A stretch of 12,834 bases of DNA, from the NCBI GenBank assembly GCA_900758315.1, contig CAAERF010000282.1, forward strand, positions 1 to 12,834. Reading direction: 5' to 3'. Shown here in pieces: positions 1-5,776 of this stretch (its first letter is position 1; each line of letters starts with the position of its first letter). The notes under the pieces were generated by a model. The model was not told the origin of the DNA. It made no database searches and worked only from the letters and a program-made list of their open reading frames with translations. Origin of the DNA: an uncultured Oscillospiraceae bacterium. GTDB taxonomy: Bacteria > Bacillota > Clostridia > Oscillospirales > Oscillospiraceae. The position numbers and the translations under genes were made by a program.

Positions 1-375
1 AAGGAGGAGCAGACCGCGGCCTATTCGGCGGAGATCTGGAAACGGTTTAGAAAATGGGGCGGGGTGCCCACGGGGGCCACCCAAAACCCCAAGGACTTGC
101 TCTCCTCCCCGGAGATCGAGAACATCCTGGAGAACAGCGACTTCATCTATATGCTCAACCAGGCGGCGGGTGACCGGAAGATCCTGGCGGAGCGGCTGAA
201 CATCTCCTCGGAGCAGCTTGCCTATGTGACAAATTCCGAGCCGGGCCACGGGCTGCTGTTCTTCAACAATGTCATCCTGCCTTTTGCGGACGACTTTCCG
301 AAAGACACCGAACTTTACAAACTGCTCACCACCAAGCCCAGCGAGGTGGAACATGACAAATCAAAAGGGAGATGA
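1..375 (+). CDS. VirB4/TraE-type conjugation ATPase, C-terminal part (5' end outside window)
   Basis: The frame is open from base 1 and ends at TGA 373-375, giving the last 124 residues of a larger protein. The segment holds RKWGG, TG-TQNPKDLL and, near the end, GLLFFNNVILPF. These match the C-terminal ATPase region of VirB4-like proteins of Gram-positive conjugative elements (Tn916 Orf16, TrsE/TraE). In that family the protein is a cytoplasmic, membrane-associated ATPase that powers type IV secretion. The Walker A and B motifs would lie upstream and cannot be seen. A GTG at 64 is only an internal codon, because the reading frame and the family similarity continue upstream of it. A strong promoter for the next gene overlaps its last codons (353-381). 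The family call is fairly firm; the exact subfamily is not. Confidence 0.85.
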   Translation, partial: KEEQTAAYSAEIWKRFRKWGGVPTGATQNPKDLLSSPEIENILENSDFIYMLNQAAGDRKILAERLNISSEQLAYVTNSEPGHGLLFFNNVILPFADDFPKDTELYKLLTTKPSEVEHDKSKGR

Positions 376-381
376 TATAAT
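353..381 (+). promoter_or_regulatory. Consensus sigma-A promoter for the AT-rich cassette gene
   Basis: The -35 box ATGACA (353-358, 5/6 matches) and a perfect -10 box TATAAT (376-381) are separated by 17 bp. Transcription would start near 388, just before the ribosome binding site GGGGGTGA (390-397). The -35 lies inside the last codons of the VirB4 gene. It should drive the gene starting at 404 independently of the transfer operon. Confidence 0.75.
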
Positions 382-403
382 AAAAAATAGGGGGTGATCG
401 CTT

Positions 404-742
404 TTGTGTGAAGCAATCATTGGTCTTGCAGGTGTAATTATTGGCGCATTAATTGGCATTGTAACTACGCATATGCAGAACAAAAATAGTGTCAATCTGT
501 TCCTTTTGGAAAAAAGAGTGCAAACATATCTGCCAATAATTGAGAAGTATCTGAAATCTACCAGGGATACAGATATTAATTCTACTAGAGATGCGATGGA
601 TGAATTTCAGTTACTTACTCCTGAACTATTGCTTTATGGGAGCGATGAAGTAAAAAAACAAACAGAGAGAGTTAAAGACCTCGTTCTTTTATCACGACTC
701 AATATCGCAGATAAAAAATGTTGGACAAGGATACCATTCTAA
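404..742 (+). CDS. Small membrane-anchored helical protein, frameshifted before its C-terminus
   Basis: I do not recognise a named family. The start is TTG 404, six bases after GGGGGTGA. Residues 4-22 form one hydrophobic segment (IIGLAGVIIGALIGIV). The rest is a charged, mostly helical cytoplasmic domain with LEKRVQTYLPIIEKYL and LLLYGSDEVKKQTERV. This single-helix plus LLLYGSDEV architecture resembles uncharacterised membrane proteins I recall from accessory regions. The frame runs through six A (713-718) into the out-of-frame end CWTRIPF and stops at 740-742. One additional A would join it to MLDKDTILKELQEF and on to TGA 802-804, giving about 133 residues. Composition is far more AT-rich than the neighbours, it has its own promoter and terminator, and it looks like inserted cargo. 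It is either a one-base deletion, a sequencing error or a slippery tract. Confidence 0.6.
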   Translation: MCEAIIGLAGVIIGALIGIVTTHMQNKNSVNLFLLEKRVQTYLPIIEKYLKSTRDTDINSTRDAMDEFQLLTPELLLYGSDEVKKQTERVKDLVLLSRLNIADKKCWTRIPF

Positions 743-804
743 AGGAATTACAGGAATTTGCTACCCTAGTTGAAATTATGAGATCTGAGTTAAAGATTCA
801 TTGA
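718..804 (+). pseudogene. Detached C-terminal segment of the frameshifted membrane protein
   Basis: From ATG 718 to TGA 802-804 the -1 frame reads MLDKDTILKELQEF followed by ATLVEIMRSELKIH, a clean amphipathic helix with AT-rich codon use like the upstream frame. It follows directly on the A-run 713-718, where seven A instead of six would fuse the two parts. No ribosome binding site lies at a suitable distance, so separate translation is unlikely. Confidence 0.55.
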
Positions 805-820
805 TTTAGTGGCTTGTTTT

Positions 821-847
821 CCCGCCTCAATCGAGGCGGGTTTTCTT
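821..847 (+). terminator. Intrinsic terminator of the AT-rich cassette
   Basis: Stem CCCGCCTC (821-828), loop AATC (829-832), stem GAGGCGGG (833-840), then TTTTCTT. The eight base pairs are perfect. It ends the cassette transcript 29 bases before the next start codon. The T-tract is interrupted by C and A, so some read-through into the transfer operon is likely. There is no room for another promoter between it and the next gene. Confidence 0.85.
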
Positions 848-875
848 ATGCCCAAAAATCAGAAAGGAGCATGAA

Positions 876-1199
876 ATGGAACAGGAAAAGCTGTATGTCA
901 TCGAGGAAAAGACCTACGAGGCGCACATCGACGAGGAAGTCCACCTCTACGGGCTGCTCCACCAGCTGGCCTTCCTTGCCGGAAAAATCAAGGACCGCCG
1001 GGACATGGAAAACCTGATCGACACCGCTCGGTGGTACGGCGAGATCGCCGACCAGATGTTTGACCGCTGGAGCATTCCCGGCCGATACCTGGTTTTCGGC
1101 GACAAGGCCGACCTTGCCCGGCTGAAGGCTCTGGAACTGTGCGAGCTGGATGCTTTCTATGTGGACTGTGAGGACGACGGGGATCTGCCCCATGCCTGA
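876..1199 (+). CDS. Conserved ICE protein of unknown function (107 aa)
   Basis: The start is ATG 876 with AAAGGAG at 863-869, six bases upstream; stop is TGA 1197-1199. The product is an acidic, soluble, mostly helical protein without signal peptide or membrane segment. It has an ERW/DR-rich middle (DTARWYGEIADQMFDRW) and an acidic end (YVDCEDDGD). I do not recognise the family. GC-rich codon use matches the transfer operon and differs from the preceding cassette. Its last eight bases overlap the start of the methyltransferase (ATG 1192), so the two are probably translationally coupled. A small accessory role in the transfer operon is a guess from position only. Confidence 0.75.
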   Translation: MEQEKLYVIEEKTYEAHIDEEVHLYGLLHQLAFLAGKIKDRRDMENLIDTARWYGEIADQMFDRWSIPGRYLVFGDKADLARLKALELCELDAFYVDCEDDGDLPHA

Positions 1200-2112
1200 C
1201 CGCCTCACCCATGTGAGCCTCTTTTCCGGTATCGGCGGGCTGGATCTGGCGGCGGAGGCGGCGGGCTTTGAAACGGTCTGTCAATGCGAGTGGGCGGACT
1301 ACCCCTATTCCATCCTGGAGCGGCACTGGCCGAATGTGCCGAAGTTCCGGGACATCACCACATTTACGAAGGAGGCGTTTTTTGAGAAAACAGGACTCGA
1401 AACGGTCACCATCCTCTCCGGCGGCTTCCCCTGTCAACCCTTCTCCTCCGTCGGGCGGAGAAGGGGCTTTGCGGATGAACGCTACCTGTGGCCGGAGATG
1501 TGCAGAGTTATTGCCGAACTGCGGCCCCATTGGGTGCTTGGGGAAAATGTTGCTGGCTTCATCAACATGGGCCTCGACAAAACGATTTTTGACCTGGCAA
1601 AAGCGGGATACGCTGTTCTCCCATTCGTATTTCCGGCTTGCGGCGTCGGCGCGTGGCATGAGCGCCAGCGAACTTTTATCGTCGCGGCTGATGTTTCCCA
1701 CGCCCCTTGCCTCCGACAAAAACACCTGCCGGGACTCGTCTCACCTGGAGGTGTCGCTCTCCGGCAAAGGGGGCCTGCGCAAGCGGAACCGGGACGGAAC
1801 GATCTGGAGTGTTCCGCTGTCGGCGGCGGTGTTCTATCTCACCCCGGAAGCCGGGGAGGACCAGGCGCTGAACCCGGACTGGGTGGAATGGCTCATGGGC
1901 TTCCCCCAAGGATGGACGGCCGTATCCTCTGGGCCGCCGAGCCGGAGGGCGTCCCCCGGATCACGGAGGGCACGAAGGACCGGTCCCTGCGGCTGAAAAC
2001 TCTGGGCAACGCGGTCTGCCCACCCCAGGCCTATCCCATTTTTCACTATATCGCGGCGATTGAGACCGGGGCCTGCGTCAGCATTTGCCCCTATGGAGGA
2101 GGTGACGGATAA
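1192..2112 (+). CDS. DNA (cytosine-5-)methyltransferase with out-of-frame middle segment
   Basis: The N-terminal half has the C5-methyltransferase motifs in order: FSGIGG (residues 11-16, SAM binding), GGFPCQPFS with catalytic Cys81, ENV (118-120), and ERQRTF (157-162). The end has LRLKTLGNAVCPPQAYPIF (motif X, GNAV 272-275). Residues ~166-243 are not family-like and use unusual codons. The +1 frame over 1676 to about 1925 instead encodes MFPTPLASDKN, LSAAVFYLTPEAG and LNPDWVEWLMGFPQGWT, the segment expected here. So the gene carries two opposite indels that cancel, one near 1670-1690 and one near 1918-1935, leaving a 306-codon stop-free frame with part of the recognition/C-terminal region scrambled. 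ATG 1192 is the better start, since the protein begins MPDRLTHVSLFSG and overlaps the preceding stop. The family role is protecting the element DNA from host restriction; no matching nuclease is visible. Probably inactive as written. Confidence 0.8.
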   Translation: MPDRLTHVSLFSGIGGLDLAAEAAGFETVCQCEWADYPYSILERHWPNVPKFRDITTFTKEAFFEKTGLETVTILSGGFPCQPFSSVGRRRGFADERYLWPEMCRVIAELRPHWVLGENVAGFINMGLDKTIFDLAKAGYAVLPFVFPACGVGAWHERQRTFIVAADVSHAPCLRQKHLPGLVSPGGVALRQRGPAQAEPGRNDLECSAVGGGVLSHPGSRGGPGAEPGLGGMAHGLPPRMDGRILWAAEPEGVPRITEGTKDRSLRLKTLGNAVCPPQAYPIFHYIAAIETGACVSICPYGGGDG

Positions 2113-4011
2113 ATGCAGGAATGGAAAGCCTCCGAGAAGGAGGGCCAGAAGATGACCCACGACGGGGCCATCTCGGTAAACCTGGTAACCGGCGAGGCCA
2201 CCCACATCTCGGACCGTCCCCCGGAACAGGACTATTCCTCTGCTGATGAGACCGCCGGTGTGCTGAACCGGGCGGCGGACGAGGCGGCGGGCCATGTGGA
2301 ACGCCGCCAGACGCAAAAGGCGCGGCGCAAGCGGCGCGACACCTTCCGGGAGGGGGAGGCGGCCAGGGACCGCCCTTCCTCCCGTTTGCAGTTTGCAGAG
2401 GAGGACCGGGCGGCGCCGGAGCTGAAAAAGGCCATTCGCAAGTCTGACAAGGCGGCGGACAAACTGGACGCGGCGAAAGCCGCTGTCCCTGTGAAACCGC
2501 CTGGGAAGGAACACGGCAGCCCCTTATCCCGGCCGGTCCAGGAGCTGAAATCCACCATCCACGGCGAGGTGAGCAAGGTGGAGGGCGAGAACTCCGGCGT
2601 CCAGGCCGGCCACCTGGGGGAGCGGCAGATTGAGAAGGCCGTGGGCTACGGCGGCCGGCGTATCCATCAGGCAAGGGCGGACCGTAAGCTGAAACCCTGG
2701 CGGGATGTGAAGCGGGCGGAACAGGCGGCGGTCAAGGCCAACGCCGACTTCTATTGGCAGAAGTCAGTCATGGAGAACCCCCAGCTTGTGTCCAGCAACC
2801 CCATCTCCCGCCTGTGGCAGAAGAAACGCCTGCAAAAGCAGTACGCCGCCGCGCACCGGGCAGGAACCGGCGCGGCCCAGGCTGCGGGCAAGGCGTCCCA
2901 GACTGCCGCCTCTGCGGCAAAGAAGGGCGGCGGGACCGTGGCTCAGAAGTTGGGCGGCTTTGTCACGAAGAACAAGCACACCCTCCTGGTGGTGGGCGGG
3001 ATCGGGCTGATGCTTATGCTGATTATGGGCCTGATGCAATCCTGCACCTCCATGTTTGGGGGCGGCGCCTCCGGCCTGGTAGGCTCCTCCTATCTCTCGG
3101 AGGACGCGAACCTGACCGGGGCCGAGGCCGCCTACTGCGAGATGGAGGCGGAGCTGCAAGAGTATCTGGATACCTACGAGAGCACCCACGACTATGACGA
3201 GTACCACTTTGACCTGGACGAGATCGAGCATGACCCCTATGTGCTGCTGTCCATCCTGTCCGCCCTCCATGAGGGGGTGTTCACCCTGGATGAAGTGCAA
3301 GGGGATCTGGAGATGCTGTTTGACAAGCAGTACATCCTCACGGAAACGGTCACAACGGAGACCCGCTACCGCACAGAGACCCGGACGGACAGCGAGGGCA
3401 ACTCCTATACGGTACGGGTGCCCTACACCTGGTATATCTGCACCGTGACGCTGGAAAATTTCGACCTCTCCCATGTGCCGGTCTACATCATGGGCGAGGA
3501 TCAGCTCTCCATGTACGCCCTGTATATGTCCACCCTGGGCAACCGGCCGGATTTGTTCCCGTCCTCCGGGTATGTGGGCAAGTATGTGGAGAACCCGCCC
3601 ACGGCCTGGGACATCCCCGCCGAGTATCTGACGGATGAACGGTTTGCTACCCTTATCACCGAGGCGGAGAAATACCTGGGGTATCCCTATGTGTGGGGCG
3701 GCTCCAGTCCGGAGACCTCCTTTGACTGCTCCGGCTTCGTGAGCTATGTGCTGACCAACAGCGGCCTGTGCAACACCGGGCGGCTGGGCGCCCAGGGGCT
3801 CTACAATATCTCCACGCCGGTATCCGACCCCCAGCCGGGTGACCTGGTGTTTTTCGTGGGGACCTACGACACCCCAGGCGTTTCCCATGTGGGTATTTAT
3901 GTGGGCGACAATATGATGCTGCACTGTGGAGATCCGATTTCCTACACCAATTTGAACACCAGTTACTGGCAATCCCATTTCTATGCCTATGGCCGGCCGC
4001 CGTACAACTGA
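2113..4011 (+). CDS. Membrane-anchored NlpC/P60 cell-wall hydrolase (CD1108/Tn916 Orf14-like)
   Basis: ATG 2113 follows the methyltransferase stop directly, with GGAGGAGGTGA at 2096-2106. The 632-residue protein has a long basic and acidic cytoplasmic region (1-285) rich in Ala, Lys and Arg. One membrane helix spans about 290-310 (TLLVVGGIGLMLMLIMGLM). An extracellular part follows, ending in an NlpC/P60 (C40) peptidase domain at about 515-632. Catalytic residues are visible: Cys539 in FDCSGF, His592 in SHVGIY and His604 in MMLHCG. A canonical lysozyme-like domain, seen in Tn916 Orf14, is not recognisable in 311-510. The family cuts peptide stems in peptidoglycan to let the conjugation channel cross the wall. 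Position after VirB4 in the transfer operon agrees. Confidence is high for domain and role, moderate for the exact family name. Confidence 0.88.
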   Translation: MQEWKASEKEGQKMTHDGAISVNLVTGEATHISDRPPEQDYSSADETAGVLNRAADEAAGHVERRQTQKARRKRRDTFREGEAARDRPSSRLQFAEEDRAAPELKKAIRKSDKAADKLDAAKAAVPVKPPGKEHGSPLSRPVQELKSTIHGEVSKVEGENSGVQAGHLGERQIEKAVGYGGRRIHQARADRKLKPWRDVKRAEQAAVKANADFYWQKSVMENPQLVSSNPISRLWQKKRLQKQYAAAHRAGTGAAQAAGKASQTAASAAKKGGGTVAQKLGGFVTKNKHTLLVVGGIGLMLMLIMGLMQSCTSMFGGGASGLVGSSYLSEDANLTGAEAAYCEMEAELQEYLDTYESTHDYDEYHFDLDEIEHDPYVLLSILSALHEGVFTLDEVQGDLEMLFDKQYILTETVTTETRYRTETRTDSEGNSYTVRVPYTWYICTVTLENFDLSHVPVYIMGEDQLSMYALYMSTLGNRPDLFPSSGYVGKYVENPPTAWDIPAEYLTDERFATLITEAEKYLGYPYVWGGSSPETSFDCSGFVSYVLTNSGLCNTGRLGAQGLYNISTPVSDPQPGDLVFFVGTYDTPGVSHVGIYVGDNMMLHCGDPISYTNLNTSYWQSHFYAYGRPPYN

Positions 4012-4034
4012 TGGGAGGTGGAACAGACATCAAT

Positions 4035-4769
4035 ATGGTTTCTTACGGGGGCGGCGCCAACAGCACCGCCCTTTTAGTCGGCCTTCACCAGCACCACATC
4101 CCGGTGGACCTGATCCTCTTTGCGGATACCGGGGCGGAGCATCCCCACACCTATGCTTACCTGGACATCATGGACCGCTGGCTGAAGGAACACGGGATGC
4201 CGCCCATCACCAGAGTCTACAAGACCACGCGGGACGGAAAGCGGCTGACCTTGGAGCAGGAGTGTTTGCAGAGCGGCACCCTGCCCTCTATGGCCTACGG
4301 CTTCAAACGGTGTTCCCTGAAACACAAGATCGGGCCGCAGGACAAGTTCTGCAACCGCTACCCGCCCTGCCGCAAGGTGTGGGCGGCTGGAAAGCGGGTG
4401 GTGAAGTTTGTCGGCTATGACGCCGGTGAGGACTACCGAAGCAATAAAATCAAGATCCGGGACCTGGCCGACCCGAAGTACAGCAAGTGGTATCCCCTGA
4501 TGGAATGGGGCTGGGACCGGGCGACCTGCCTGCAAGCCATTGAAGATGCGGGCCTGCCCCAGCCGGGCAAGTCCTCCTGCTTCTTCTGTCCCAGTATGCG
4601 GACGGAGGAGATCATCTACCTGCGGGACCACCACCCGGACCTGTTCCGGCGGGCCATCGCCCTGGAGGACAACGCCCGCCCCAATTTGAAAACGGTCCAG
4701 GGCCTGGGCCGGAATTACTCATGGAAAGAACGATTTGGAAAGGAGTTTTGCGAACATGGCAACTGTTGA
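4035..4769 (+). CDS. PP-loop PAPS-reductase-like protein (adenine nucleotide alpha-hydrolase superfamily)
   Basis: The PP-loop motif SYGGGANS lies just after the start, followed by LILFADTGAEHPHTY. Further on come FVGYDAGEDYR, WYPLMEWGWDRATCL and KSSCFFCPSM. This set is typical of the stand-alone PAPS-reductase-like proteins of phages and clostridial mobile elements. The superfamily activates a substrate by adenylation. The Cys residues (KRCSLK, CNRYPPC, CFFC) could bind a metal or Fe-S cluster or take part in sulfur chemistry. True assimilatory PAPS reductase is unlikely in this setting. Start choice: ATG 4011 overlaps the preceding TGA but has no ribosome binding site; GGGAGGTGG (4013-4021) lies 13 bases before ATG 4035, which opens with MVSYGGG as in relatives. 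The spacing is long, so 4011 stays possible (252 aa instead of 244). The substrate is unknown; sulfur modification of DNA or RNA is a hypothesis. Confidence 0.82.
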   Translation: MVSYGGGANSTALLVGLHQHHIPVDLILFADTGAEHPHTYAYLDIMDRWLKEHGMPPITRVYKTTRDGKRLTLEQECLQSGTLPSMAYGFKRCSLKHKIGPQDKFCNRYPPCRKVWAAGKRVVKFVGYDAGEDYRSNKIKIRDLADPKYSKWYPLMEWGWDRATCLQAIEDAGLPQPGKSSCFFCPSMRTEEIIYLRDHHPDLFRRAIALEDNARPNLKTVQGLGRNYSWKERFGKEFCEHGNC

Positions 4770-5037
4770 GAAGATCCGCCGCGACATTGAAAAGACCAGG
4801 GAGAAAATCTCCGAGCAGCAGAAGCGCCTCCGCGCCCTGGAGGCCCAGCTCACCGAGGAGGAGAACTTGGAGATCGTCCGCATGGTCAAGGCGGTGAAGA
4901 TGGACAACCGGGAGCTGACGGCCTTCCTGAAGGCCTATGCCAGCGGCCTCATCACCCTGCCGGACGGCATGATGGAGGCGGAGGCTGCGGCTGACCCCGG
5001 CGAAGGAGATATGGAGGAGAGCGAAAATGAGGAGTAA
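4756..5037 (+). CDS. DUF4315 family coiled-coil protein
   Basis: ATG 4756 lies ten bases after AAAGGAG (4739-4745) and overlaps the 3' end of the PAPS-reductase-like gene. The 93-residue product begins MATVEKIRRDIEKTREKI and continues as a heptad-rich coiled coil to about residue 45. Then comes a conserved short helical part (NRELTAFLKAYASG) and an acidic tail (EGDMEESENEE). This is the standard pattern of DUF4315, a small protein always found in clostridial ICE transfer operons next to DUF4366. Its biochemical role is unknown; a structural or adaptor part of the conjugation machinery is inferred from context. The 3' end overlaps the next gene by 11 bases. Confidence 0.85.
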   Translation: MATVEKIRRDIEKTREKISEQQKRLRALEAQLTEEENLEIVRMVKAVKMDNRELTAFLKAYASGLITLPDGMMEAEAAADPGEGDMEESENEE

Positions 5038-5776
5038 AAAGATCGTCCGCCTGTTTACGGCGATGCTGGCCGTGGTGCTCTGTACCACGGCTTTTGCGGT
5101 GCCGGCCTCTGCCGGCGGCGGGGATGGAGAACCCTATTACACGGAGACTGCCGAACCGGAAACGACGGAACCGGCCGAGGAGGCCGAGCCCACGGAGGAG
5201 ACCACCGGGGGCATGGAGCCGGAGGGGCAGCCCCTGACCCCAGAGGGTAACGCTACCTTGGTGGACGATTTCTACGGTGATAAGCAGCTTATCACGGTCA
5301 CCACCAAGGCGGGGAACTATTTCTACATCCTGATCGACCGGGCAAACGAGGACGCGGAGACCGCCGTTCACTTCCTCAACCAGGTGGATGAGGAAGATCT
5401 CCTGGCCCTGATGGAAGATGGAGAGGCCCAGAAGGAGCCTGTGGTCTGTAACTGCGCCGAGAAATGCCAAGCTGGGGCGGTGAACACCTCCTGCCCGGTC
5501 TGCTCTGTCAACATGAGTGAGTGCGCCGGTGTGGAACCGGAGGTTGAACCCGAACCGGAGCCGGAGGAGGAGTCCGGCGGTGGCGGCGCCCTGGCGCTGG
5601 TCGTGGTGCTGCTGGTGCTGGGCGGCGGCGGAGCCTTCGCCTACATCAAGTTCATCAAGCCCAAGCAGGCGGCCAAGGCCAGCGCGGACCCGGACGACTA
5701 TGACTTTGAGGATGAGGAGGACTACATCAACGAGGACGAACCGGAACAGGAAGAAGAAACGGAGGAAACGAAATGA
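5027..5776 (+). CDS. DUF4366 family exported, membrane-anchored protein
   Basis: ATG 5027 is preceded by GGAGGAG (5013-5019). The 249-residue product has a signal peptide (1-29, MRSKKIVRLF then a hydrophobic core, cleavage after PASA) and a Glu/Thr/Pro-rich linker (36-70). A folded part covers about 75-135 (LITVTTKAGNYFYILIDR). Then follows a Cys cluster (Cys141, 143, 147, 156, 159, 166), a second Glu/Pro linker, a membrane helix at about 187-206 flanked by Gly runs, and a very acidic cytoplasmic tail (222-248). This order matches DUF4366. The protein would sit on the outer face of the membrane with its tail inside, probably as a part of the conjugation channel or a surface factor. The function is unknown. 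It overlaps DUF4315 upstream and the topoisomerase gene downstream by four bases (ATGA). Confidence 0.87.
   Translation: MRSKKIVRLFTAMLAVVLCTTAFAVPASAGGGDGEPYYTETAEPETTEPAEEAEPTEETTGGMEPEGQPLTPEGNATLVDDFYGDKQLITVTTKAGNYFYILIDRANEDAETAVHFLNQVDEEDLLALMEDGEAQKEPVVCNCAEKCQAGAVNTSCPVCSVNMSECAGVEPEVEPEPEPEEESGGGGALALVVVLLVLGGGGAFAYIKFIKPKQAAKASADPDDYDFEDEEDYINEDEPEQEEETEETK

Noticed and set aside
713..718. Programmed -1 frameshift site in the AT-rich cassette gene
   Set aside because: The context T AAA AAA T does not fit a good slippery heptamer and no clear stimulatory structure follows; a one-base indel explains it more simply.
766..800. Weak promoter-like boxes (TTGAAA and AAGATT/TAAAGA) upstream of the 821 terminator
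   Set aside because: The -10 match is poor, the boxes lie in the coding tail of the frameshifted gene, and a terminator follows directly.
846..1725. Long minus-strand open frames opposite the small unknown gene and methyltransferase
   Set aside because: They are mirror frames of GC-rich coding sequence, rich in Arg, Pro and Gly, with no recognisable motif.
2764..3978. 404-codon minus-strand frame opposite the NlpC/P60 gene
   Set aside because: Shadow of a clearly identified plus-strand gene; no ribosome binding site or domain signal.
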